NCBI GenBank assembly: GCA_015661715.1
Contig: DQVN01000141.1
Coordinates: 1-22,196, forward strand
Direction of reading: 5' to 3'
Source of the DNA: Sulfurivirga caldicuralii
GTDB lineage: Bacteria; Pseudomonadota; Gammaproteobacteria; Thiomicrospirales; Thiomicrospiraceae
Length of the DNA stretch: 22,196 nucleotides
How positions within the stretch are numbered: the stretch's first letter is position 1; the number at the start of each line of letters is the position of its first letter. This document shows positions 1-6,888 of the stretch, piece by piece. The translations under genes and the position numbers were made by a program. The notes beneath the pieces were generated by a model that was not told the origin of the DNA, ran no database searches, and saw only the letters and a list, made by a program, of their open reading frames with translations.

Positions 1-1
1 G

Positions 2-1066
2 CTCCAGCCTGTCGGTAACCTTATCACTGCGCTTGTCCACGACCACCGCTGGTTCCTTGACCACCACGCACACTTCATCGCCTGGATGGTAGAGGCAACT
101 ATAGTCGGTATGCACCAGGTAGGATTCTCCTTCCACCTCGACCCGATAGGTCGTGTCATGTCCCTTGAAGGCGCGTTCGAGTACTTTGCCGTGTACGCCG
201 TCAGCGTGGGTGGGAGGGCAGAAGGCGAGATGTTCGGGTCGCAAGGAGAGCAGTACAGGGCCATGGGCTGCTTCGCTGAGCCTGATCCGGCCCAAAGGCG
301 TATGGGCCACATGGCCTTCGGCCATGCCTTCGAGCAGGTTGGCCCGCCCTAGGAATTGGGCCACAAACGCCGTTGCGGGACGGTGATAGACCGATTCAGG
401 CGTGCCGATCTGTTCGATTTTGCCTGCGCGCATGACACCGATTCGGTCTGCAAACGATAGAGCTTCCTCCTGGTCATGGGTGACCAGGACTGCACTGATG
501 CCATTCTCTTTCAACAAAGCGCGCACCTCAATGCGGGTGGCTTGTTTCATGCCAGCATCGAGGCTGGAGAAGGGTTCATCGAAGAGAATGATCGGCGGTC
601 GCGGCGCGATGGCGCGGGCCAGCGCAACCCGCTGTTGCTGACCGCCGGACAATTCGCTGGGATAGCGATCCTTCAATGCACTCAGCCCGACCATCTCCAG
701 CACTTCAAGACCGCGTTTTTTGCGTTGGTCGGACGGTAAGCGGTGCAGACCGAAAATAACATTTTCCAATACGCTCAGGTGGGGAAACAGCGCCAGGTCC
801 TGAAAGACGAAGCCCACATTCCGTTTTTCCGGTGGCAGGACATGCTTTGGGCTGCTGACGCATTGCCCCATAAGCCAGACCTCACCCTGGTCAAGGGTTT
901 CAAATCCGGCGATGATGCGCAGGGTGGTGGTTTTGCCACAACCTGAAGGGCCGAGGAGTGCAAAAATCTCTCCGGGCCCTACGCTGAAGCTGACGCCATT
1001 GACTGCCGGGGCGTCGGCCGCATAACTTTTATACAGATTGCGCACTCGAAGCACGGTATTTTTCAT
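2..1066 (-). CDS. fbpC: Ferric iron ABC importer, ATP-binding subunit (FbpC-like), 3' end cut by window edge
   Basis: Cytoplasmic ATPase that powers the adjacent inner-membrane permease. The frame is open from ATG at 1066 to base 2 (355 codons) with no stop; the family is about 350 residues, so only the last few codons should be missing. Visible motifs are Walker A GPSGCGKT at residues 39-46, Q-loop VFQD near 87-90, signature LSGGQQQR at 139-146, Walker B ILFDEP at about 160-165 and a switch-histidine segment LVTHDQ near 195. A C-terminal TOBE-like part includes LRPEHLAF. The start overlaps the permease stop as ATGA, suggesting translational coupling. Assignment to Fe(III) rather than another substrate rests on the binding protein and the Fur-like site upstream. 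Thiamine and polyamine importers have similar ATPases, so substrate is inferred. Confidence 0.85.
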   Translation of the reverse strand, partial: MKNTVLRVRNLYKSYAADAPAVNGVSFSVGPGEIFALLGPSGCGKTTTLRIIAGFETLDQGEVWLMGQCVSSPKHVLPPEKRNVGFVFQDLALFPHLSVLENVIFGLHRLPSDQRKKRGLEVLEMVGLSALKDRYPSELSGGQQQRVALARAIAPRPPIILFDEPFSSLDAGMKQATRIEVRALLKENGISAVLVTHDQEEALSFADRIGVMRAGKIEQIGTPESVYHRPATAFVAQFLGRANLLEGMAEGHVAHTPLGRIRLSEAAHGPVLLSLRPEHLAFCPPTHADGVHGKVLERAFKGHDTTYRVEVEGESYLVHTDYSCLYHPGDEVCVVVKEPAVVVDKRSDKVTDRLE

Positions 1067-2628
1067 GATACTTTCTCTTTCCAACTCAATATAAATCTTA
1101 CAAATACGGCGGATACCACAATGATGATCAGTACATGGGGCGCGGCTTGGGCGAACATGGCCTCAGAAGTGTACATCCATATATTGGTGGCCAGGGTATC
1201 GAAGCCGATGGGGGAGAGGACGAAGGTCAGGGGCAGCTCCTTCATGGCAGACATGAAAACGAAGGCCACTGCGGCAATCAGTCCAGGGCGTAAGATGGGA
1301 ATAACCACCCCACGCAGGACGCCCCAAGGTGTTCGCCCGAGAGTGCGGGCAGACTCTTCCAGCCGTACAGGCGTTTGGTGCAGCACGCTGCGTATGGGGC
1401 CAATGGCCTCAGCCATAAAATGCAAGGCATAGGCTATGACCAATAGCAGAAGCGTCTGGTACAAAAAGGGCACCGCCCACAGGGAGAAAAAGACAAAAGC
1501 CAGCGCGAAGGCAATCGGTGGTGTGGCGTAACCGAAATAGGCAATGCGCTCGAGCAATCGGGTCGGCGGCGATGGGTAGCGTGTGCTCAGGTAGGCGACA
1601 GGAAATGCAAGCAGGGTGGCCAGCAGGGCGGCCGGCAGGCTCGCGCTGACTGACTGGATGAGTGCACCCCCTGCCTCCATGAGGCCATCAAGAGGGTTGG
1701 GTCCTTGATAGAGCCAGTATAACGCGCTGGCCAGAGGTGCGCCTATTCCCGCTAGCCCTACAGCTGCCACAAAAATAAATACCCAAGGGGCAGTCCAGCG
1801 CAGTTGCAACAAAGTGTAGTGGCGGCTTGGACGCGCAGCGGTGCGCAAAATCCGTGCGTTTCCAAGCATCCGAGATTCCAAAAAGAGAAAGGTACCCGTG
1901 ATGACAAGCAGCCAGAGCGCCAGCCAGGCGGCATAGGTGCGGTCGAAGGCCGCAGCGTACTGCAGATAAACCGCATAGCTGAAAGTTTCATAACGCATCA
2001 GACTCACTGTACCGAAATCACCCAGCACATGCAGAACCACAAGCAGCCCGCCGGCCAGAAATGCAGGTTTGAGCTGAGGCAATACCACTCGCACGAAGAT
2101 CACGGCGGGATGGTGGCCAAGTGAGCGGGCGGCTTCCTCAAGGGATGGATCCAGCTTATTCATGGCGGCCAGTAGATTAAGGTATAGATAGGGAAAAGTG
2201 GTCAGGCCAAGGGCCAGGAGGGCGCCAAAGTAACCGGAAATACGGGGAATAGGAGTGCCGGTAAATTGTGCCAGCATCCCATCCGTACCGCCAAGGCCGA
2301 GCAGGGCATAGGCCATGACATACGCGGGTACAGCTAGGGGGAGCGCGCCGATCAAAACAAGGCTGCGCATCGAAGCAAAGTTGGTGCGGGAAAAGATCCA
2401 CGCCAGCGGCAGGGCCAATATCAGATCAAAGATGAGCACACCCAGGGTGAGGCCCAAGGTGTTGGCCAGGAGTTCAAGATGCCGTTGGCGGAAAACAATG
2501 GTATAGAGCGTTTGCGCATCAACCTCAAACGCGCGGATGACCAGATACAAAAGGGGGATAATGACCCCTACTGCCACCAAAAGTGCAGGCACCAGTAGAA
2601 AAAAAGGCGGCAGTCGGGCGCAGGTCAT
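1063..2628 (-). CDS. fbpB: Ferric iron ABC importer, double-module permease (FbpB-like)
   Basis: Inner-membrane channel of the iron(III) importer, 521 residues. It carries two homologous permease halves in one chain, as is usual for FbpB/SfuB-type proteins. Each half has an EAA loop that contacts the ATPase: EEAARSLGHHP from about residue 164, and EESARTLGRTP from about residue 424, each followed by a VLP/VIP-x-L-x-P segment. Roughly a dozen hydrophobic stretches span the chain, the first starting near residue 9. The ATG at 2628 lies 11 bases after the binding-protein stop; its Shine-Dalgarno match is weak, so reinitiation is likely. The stop overlaps the ATPase start by 4 bases. No frameshift or truncation is seen. 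Confidence 0.88.
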   Translation of the reverse strand: MTCARLPPFFLLVPALLVAVGVIIPLLYLVIRAFEVDAQTLYTIVFRQRHLELLANTLGLTLGVLIFDLILALPLAWIFSRTNFASMRSLVLIGALPLAVPAYVMAYALLGLGGTDGMLAQFTGTPIPRISGYFGALLALGLTTFPYLYLNLLAAMNKLDPSLEEAARSLGHHPAVIFVRVVLPQLKPAFLAGGLLVVLHVLGDFGTVSLMRYETFSYAVYLQYAAAFDRTYAAWLALWLLVITGTFLFLESRMLGNARILRTAARPSRHYTLLQLRWTAPWVFIFVAAVGLAGIGAPLASALYWLYQGPNPLDGLMEAGGALIQSVSASLPAALLATLLAFPVAYLSTRYPSPPTRLLERIAYFGYATPPIAFALAFVFFSLWAVPFLYQTLLLLVIAYALHFMAEAIGPIRSVLHQTPVRLEESARTLGRTPWGVLRGVVIPILRPGLIAAVAFVFMSAMKELPLTFVLSPIGFDTLATNIWMYTSEAMFAQAAPHVLIIIVVSAVFVRFILSWKEKVS

Positions 2629-2639
2629 CGGCAGCGAAT

Positions 2640-3641
2640 TTACAGAATGCCTGCTTTACGCAGTAGATTCAGGGTGCCATCCAGATCGCGCAGCTTTTCA
2701 GGATCCAGTTCAGGGCCCAATTTGACGATCTGCTCATAAGGAAGTAACCCTAACGGTATCTCGACACCGGGCACCACCGGATATTCACGAATCGTGCGGG
2801 CCGCAAATGCCTGAGCCGCATTGGACAGCAGGAAACGCAACAGTTTATGGACAGCTTCCTTATTCTTGCTCGAGGCCAGCACACCCGCGCCGGTTACCAA
2901 AGCCAGATTACCCACATCACCTGATGCGAAGTGGTGGGTCGCCACTTTATCCTCACCTTCCTTGTCGGCTATACGCAGGACATAATAGTGGTTGGTAAGT
3001 GCCACATCGATCTCACCGGATGCCAGAGCGAGGAGCATGGGCGTATTTGAAGCGTAGGCTTTGGGCTGCAGCGCTTTCATATCACGCAGCCAGGTATGGG
3101 TGGCTTCTTCACCATGAACCTGGCGCATGCCGGTGATAAAGTCATGAAAGCTGCCATAGTTGGGTGTCCATCCAATGCGACCTTTGAACTGCTTTAGCTT
3201 AGGCAGATCCATGACAGAGTCGGGCAAATTTTCCTTGGAAACCCGCGATGGCGCATAGGCCAATACACGAAAACGCACGGTGACAGGTACCCAACGCTTG
3301 CTTTGGGGTACAAAGCTTTTAGGGATATTGAGCACATCCTCAGGCAGTTGGGCAAACAGGCCTTGCTGGGAAAGTGTGGCCAAAGCGCCTGAGGTATTGC
3401 CCCAATATACATCTGCCGGACTGCGCTTACCTTCTTCCATCAACGCGGCCACCAGCTCCGCATCCCGGCCATAACGAATCTTCACCCGAATGCCGGTCTC
3501 TTCCTCAAAGCGCTTAAGCAGCGGGTCAACCAACACTTTACTACGGCCAGAGTAGACCACCAGGGTGTCATCGGCTTGGGCTGCGGGAATGAAAAAAGCG
3601 AGGGTGAACATCGCCGTGAGCATAATAAGTCGATTCAGCAT
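2640..3641 (-). CDS. fbpA: Periplasmic ferric iron-binding protein of ABC importer (FbpA/FutA-like)
   Basis: Captures Fe(III) in the periplasm and delivers it to the permease. The chain is 333 residues. A Sec signal peptide covers residues 1-23, with likely cleavage after AQA; there is no lipobox, so it should be soluble. The mature protein begins with a strand of the type LVVYSGR found in this family. A tandem tyrosine pair in TNHYYVLR (Y219, Y220) matches the iron-ligand tyrosines of FbpA proteins. I chose ATG at 3641 over an upstream in-frame start because AAGGAGG sits 6 bases before it and the signal peptide then starts at residue 1. It is the first gene of the importer operon. A Fur-like dyad and promoter lie about 100 bases upstream. 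Iron specificity is supported but not proven. Confidence 0.88.
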   Translation of the reverse strand: MLNRLIMLTAMFTLAFFIPAAQADDTLVVYSGRSKVLVDPLLKRFEEETGIRVKIRYGRDAELVAALMEEGKRSPADVYWGNTSGALATLSQQGLFAQLPEDVLNIPKSFVPQSKRWVPVTVRFRVLAYAPSRVSKENLPDSVMDLPKLKQFKGRIGWTPNYGSFHDFITGMRQVHGEEATHTWLRDMKALQPKAYASNTPMLLALASGEIDVALTNHYYVLRIADKEGEDKVATHHFASGDVGNLALVTGAGVLASSKNKEAVHKLLRFLLSNAAQAFAARTIREYPVVPGVEIPLGLLPYEQIVKLGPELDPEKLRDLDGTLNLLRKAGIL

Positions 3642-3732
3642 GTATTGCCTCCTTGCGTTAAGTTGTGCCCAACAGGTACAACAAAGACTCCTGGACATCA
3701 GTAAAGCTGACTGATCCGTCGGATGAGTGCCT

Positions 3733-3771
3733 AGTATGGCAGATTGCTAGTGTTATTGCAAATCGTTTGCA
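3733..3771 (-). promoter_or_regulatory. Fur-box-like dyad overlapping the sigma-70 promoter of the iron importer
   Basis: On the minus strand TTGCAA (3756-3761) and CATACT (3733-3738) are separated by exactly 17 bases, a plausible -35/-10 pair. The start would be near 3725, giving a leader of about 85 bases before the binding-protein ATG. The -35 lies inside TGCAAATCGTTTGCA (3757-3771), a near-perfect dyad with perfect 6-base arms TGCAAA/TTTGCA. This resembles the TGCAAAT-type half-sites of Fur operators. Iron repression is therefore inferred from position and resemblance. Confidence 0.6.
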
Positions 3772-4069
3772 TTTGTAAAATCGTTGCTTCTCCACATTTA
3801 GTAATTGTTCCTATGACAAACTGCACGAAAAAGCATCCAGATAGCGCTACTCGGGTAAGAAGCCATTAAGTAAGACTAAGACGCCATAACCCAATATCGA
3901 GCAGGAGGAATGAGGAGTGCGACAGCATCGTGATAGATCGCGCATCCTCAGCAAATGAAGAAAGAAGCAGGGTCCTAAGAGGCTGTGTGACTCGAAACCG
4001 AGAAACCGATTAATTAATCAGTATAATTTAACATAATACAAATTATGCGAATCTAGTAGCAAGAGAAAG
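3772..4069. other. Gene-free spacer with AT-rich palindromic stretch
   Basis: No convincing coding region is seen on either strand between the iron-operon promoter and the terminator of the next gene. The right part (about 4008-4046) is AT-rich and holds the 12-base perfect palindrome GATTAATTAATC (4008-4019). An inverted repeat ATAATTT/AAATTAT (4023-4029 and 4040-4046, 10-base spacer) follows. Such sequence could hold a promoter or a regulator site, but no function can be assigned. A few short reading frames of 7-35 codons occur and are not supported. Confidence 0.5.
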
Positions 4070-4098
4070 AGGCCTGGTGTAGATCAACACGCAGGCCT
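4070..4098 (-). terminator. Intrinsic terminator after the small membrane protein gene
   Basis: Arms AGGCCTG (4070-4076) and CAGGCCT (4092-4098) pair perfectly. The stem is extended inward by GTGT/ACAC with one bulged base and a six-base loop. On the minus strand a pyrimidine-rich CTCTTTCTCTT tract follows. It lies about 30 bases beyond the stop of the gene at 4126-4569, so it is most likely that gene's terminator. Confidence 0.65.
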
Positions 4099-4125
4099 AT
4101 CAACAACTAACAATAATGAAAAGCA

Positions 4126-4569
4126 TTACCCATTGGAACCGGCTATAAATACCATAGGCAACAAGGACACCACAGCCAATAAAATGGGCACCCAGGCTTT
4201 CTCTTCTTTGTGGACAGCACCGATGATACCTGCGATCCCGGCAACGCCGGCAGCCAGCCATGACAAGGGCGGAAAAACCATGGCAAACAGGACTGCCACC
4301 ACACCGGATGCCATTCCCAAGGTGACATAATTGCCCGGCTTATAACGCTTGGTATTGCGCATATCATCTGGGATAGAACTGGCGGAAATCACCCGTGCCA
4401 CAATGGCGTTGACTTCACTTTCAGGCAATGGTGCTTCCATTGCCAGCTCCTCGTCATTCATACCATAGGTGATTTTTTTCCAACGATACAGCGCTTTGAG
4501 CAGATCGTCCCAACTAGCGTCATCTGGCATTTCAGACAAAATCTGTGCCAACTCTTCTTTCATGGTCAT
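4126..4569 (-). CDS. Small membrane protein of unknown function, divergent from rpoN
   Basis: A 147-residue protein I do not recognise. Residues 1-70 are hydrophilic and acidic and include SEMPDDASWDDLLKALYRWK. That pattern resembles the short N-terminal motif (LPxDAxWDDxxYxIY) seen in some small antitoxin-like proteobacterial proteins; the resemblance is weak. Residues about 78-140 hold two to three hydrophobic helices separated by a short KEEKAW loop, so the C-terminal half should be in the inner membrane. The first ATG is used because AGGAGG lies 6 bases before it; a second ATG two codons later is too far. It is divergent from rpoN across an 82-base AT-rich gap and has its own terminator, so it is probably monocistronic. 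No signal peptide is seen. Confidence 0.75.
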   Translation of the reverse strand: MTMKEELAQILSEMPDDASWDDLLKALYRWKKITYGMNDEELAMEAPLPESEVNAIVARVISASSIPDDMRNTKRYKPGNYVTLGMASGVVAVLFAMVFPPLSWLAAGVAGIAGIIGAVHKEEKAWVPILLAVVSLLPMVFIAGSNG

Positions 4570-4651
4570 TATTTTCCTCCTCTGAAAACCACAAATTCTA
4601 CAATTTAGTCTATTATATATAGCAAAGAAAACTTATACAGGTTCAGCAGTT
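4570..4651. promoter_or_regulatory. Shared AT-rich promoter region between the small membrane gene and rpoN
   Basis: These 82 bases separate two divergent start codons and are very AT-rich around TATTATATATAG (about 4611-4622). On the minus strand this reads TGC-TATATATAAT, an extended -10-like element for the membrane-protein gene. On the plus strand TATTAT or TTATAC could serve rpoN. No good -35 is visible for either, so exact promoters are not assigned. Confidence 0.4.
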
Positions 4652-6190
4652 ATGGCGCTTACGCCGGGCATGCATATTAATGTCAGCCAGAGCCAGCAGC
4701 TCAAGCTAACACCCCAACTTCAACAGTCCATCAAAATCCTTCAGCACTCTGCGCTGGATTTACAACAGTTGGTGGCGCAGACCTTGGAGGAAAATTTATT
4801 TCTGGAGCTGGAGGAAGAAACTATACCCGTACTTTCTCTCGAGCAAGATCAGCCGGATGCGCCAGATAAAGACCTTGTTTCAGATGAGCCTGAAGAAAGC
4901 GCACCTGATTCACCTTCTGAGGCGCTGCCTGATGAACTGGAGACCGACAGTGAATGGCAAGATGTTTGGCAAGATATCGAGACGATCGGTCCAATTACCG
5001 CGCATGGCATAGTCAATAACGATGATTACACAGCGCCGGAAAATTACACCTCTGAAGAAAAAAATCTGCATGATCATCTGCGTTGGCAGGTAGAAATCTA
5101 TCCCTGGAAAAATGAACAAGATCAAGCCATTGCTGAGTTTCTGATCGATGAAATTAATGAGGATGGTTATCTTCAGGTGCCCCTTTCATCGCTGGCCGAA
5201 GCCATCAGTCGACAATTGGATACGCCAGTTTCCGAAACGGATATTGAACGGGTTCTGGCCACTGTACAGGAGTTTGATCCGACGGGCGTGGGGGCACGCG
5301 ACCTGCGTGAGTGCCTTCTGCTGCAACTACATGCCGACCCCAGGTTGGATGAAGTCACACCAAAGCTACATGCTCAAGCACTGGATTTGATTGAAAACCA
5401 TTTCCCATTGCTGGCCACCCACCAGTACCGACGCATTCAACGGCGTTATCAATTGGACGATGCTGGTTTTGACCAACTGATTCATTACATTCAATCCTTT
5501 GATCCCCGCCCCGGTCGTGCCTACGCTCCCATTGAACGCAGCTATGTGATTCCTGATCTACTCCTTCACCGCCGAGGAGACGGATTGGAGCTGGAGCTTA
5601 ATCCAGACGCCTACCCGCGTCTGCGTTTAAACAACGAATACATTGAGCTAACGCAACGTATTCAAGACGATAAGCAAGCCGCCATACTCAAGGAAAAGCT
5701 TAATGAGGCGCGTAATCTGATCAAAAGCCTTCATCACCGGGGTGAAACCCTTTTGCGGGTTGCTCGCTTTATTGTCGAACGACAAAAGCGTTTCTTTGAA
5801 GAAGGTGAAAGAGGGATGCAGCCTCTGGTGCTACGGGAAGTGGCCGAAGCGCTTAATTTACATGAGTCCACCATCTCCCGTGCCACCAATCAAAAATTTA
5901 TCCAAACACCCCGCGGCACCTTTGAGCTGAAATATTTCTTTAGCGCTGGAATCAGCCAGCAGGGAGAAGATGAGCAATCCGCCACCGCCATTAAGTCCTA
6001 CATCCGCGAATTCATTGATGGCGAAGATCCCCGCAAACCCCTGAGCGATAACAAAATCATGCAGATGCTGGAGGATAAGGGTATCAAGGTCGCCCGACGC
6101 ACCATTGCCAAATACCGCGAGGCCATGGGTATTCCTGCCTCATCGGAACGAAAACGGCTCAACTACTTAAAAGCAAGGAGCAGTCGATGA
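4652..6190 (+). CDS. rpoN: RNA polymerase sigma-54 factor
   Basis: Directs core polymerase to -24/-12 promoters and needs AAA+ activators. The 512-residue length fits the family (about 480-500). The N-terminal glutamine-rich activator-interacting region is visible as LKLTPQLQQSIKILQ followed by LDLQQLV. It is followed by an acidic stretch (about residues 55-100), the core-binding domain and a helix-turn-helix. The RpoN box ARRTIAKYRE lies at residues 481-490, one conservative change from ARRTVAKYRE. The ATG at 4652 has only a weak ribosome site; a second ATG at 4670 has none. The context is unusual. The usual proteobacterial neighbours (lptB, hpf, ptsN) are absent, and the stop overlaps the start of a response regulator as ATGA. 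A second rpoN elsewhere in the genome is possible. Confidence 0.95.
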   Translation: MALTPGMHINVSQSQQLKLTPQLQQSIKILQHSALDLQQLVAQTLEENLFLELEEETIPVLSLEQDQPDAPDKDLVSDEPEESAPDSPSEALPDELETDSEWQDVWQDIETIGPITAHGIVNNDDYTAPENYTSEEKNLHDHLRWQVEIYPWKNEQDQAIAEFLIDEINEDGYLQVPLSSLAEAISRQLDTPVSETDIERVLATVQEFDPTGVGARDLRECLLLQLHADPRLDEVTPKLHAQALDLIENHFPLLATHQYRRIQRRYQLDDAGFDQLIHYIQSFDPRPGRAYAPIERSYVIPDLLLHRRGDGLELELNPDAYPRLRLNNEYIELTQRIQDDKQAAILKEKLNEARNLIKSLHHRGETLLRVARFIVERQKRFFEEGERGMQPLVLREVAEALNLHESTISRATNQKFIQTPRGTFELKYFFSAGISQQGEDEQSATAIKSYIREFIDGEDPRKPLSDNKIMQMLEDKGIKVARRTIAKYREAMGIPASSERKRLNYLKARSSR

Positions 6191-6888
6191 AGCCCGCCAC
6201 CGCCACCATTGCCTTGGTTGAAGACGATCCCCTACAGCGTCGCCCCCTGGAAGAAGCGCTGCAAGAAGCAGGGTTTAGGGTACTGAGCTTGCAAAATCGG
6301 CAGCAAGCGGAATCTGCGTTGCAGAGTACACCTGTGGATGTGCTGGTTGCCGATATTATTCTCGAAGGAGAACGGGACGGCGGTTTTGACCTGGCGCGCA
6401 GTCTGCAAAAGAACGGTTTTTCTTCACCCATTATCTTCCTATCCGAGCGCCAGGATGAATACGACATTATGACCGGCCACGCCCTTGGTGCTATAGACTA
6501 CTTACCAAAACCTTTTAATATCAATATATTAATTGCAAAAATAAATAATTTACTTAAACTCACCCGTCACGCAGTTCCCCGGACAAAAATAGATGATCTC
6601 ATATTGGATACGGAAAACCTGCAGGCGCAATGGAAAGGCAAACCGCTTCATCTGACCGCGACAGAGTTCGAAATGTTACGCCAGTTTGCCGAAGCAGGAC
6701 GCAACCGTGTAGTCACTTATGACCAACTGAAAGAAGCTACCCAAGGCGTGGTCGAACGCAATACCATCAACACCCATATCTGCCGTATCCGCAATGCCTT
6801 TCGCAAAGTCGACCCGGACTTCAACCTGATTCATAATGAATATGGCCGCGGCTATAGCTGGCGTACCCGGGATGAAAAGTCCAGCTAA
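6187..6888 (+). CDS. OmpR-type response regulator, PdsR-like
   Basis: A DNA-binding response regulator of 233 residues. The receiver domain (about 1-120) has the acidic pair D13/D14, phosphoacceptor D56, S86 and K108 in LPKPF. The C-terminal winged-helix domain (about 135-230) shows LTATEFEML and ends with NEYGRGYSW, typical of OmpR/PhoB effectors. GGFDLARSL and DEYDIMTGHALGAIDY recall the response regulator of the proteobacterial dedicated sortase system (PdsR); that naming is from memory of the family and tentative. AAGGAG stands before the ATG, which overlaps the rpoN stop. The stop overlaps the kinase start (TAATG). It should be phosphorylated by that kinase. It lacks an AAA+ domain, so it cannot itself activate sigma-54. 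The inter-domain linker (about 6510-6560) is strikingly AT-rich. Confidence 0.88.
   Translation: MKPATATIALVEDDPLQRRPLEEALQEAGFRVLSLQNRQQAESALQSTPVDVLVADIILEGERDGGFDLARSLQKNGFSSPIIFLSERQDEYDIMTGHALGAIDYLPKPFNINILIAKINNLLKLTRHAVPRTKIDDLILDTENLQAQWKGKPLHLTATEFEMLRQFAEAGRNRVVTYDQLKEATQGVVERNTINTHICRIRNAFRKVDPDFNLIHNEYGRGYSWRTRDEKSS

Noticed and set aside
1063..2628. Double-length permease as a fusion of two genes
   Set aside because: Two permease modules in one chain are normal for FbpB/SfuB-type iron importers.
3900..3960. An AGGAGG sequence followed by ATG in the spacer, and a minus-strand frame of about 32 codons here
   Set aside because: The plus frame stops after seven codons. The minus frame has no ribosome site and only a vague resemblance to transposase debris; no terminal repeats or target duplication are visible.
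3975..4000. GGCTGTGTGA-like sequence reminiscent of insertion sequence ends
   Set aside because: Only one copy is seen, with no inverted partner, target duplication or transposase gene.
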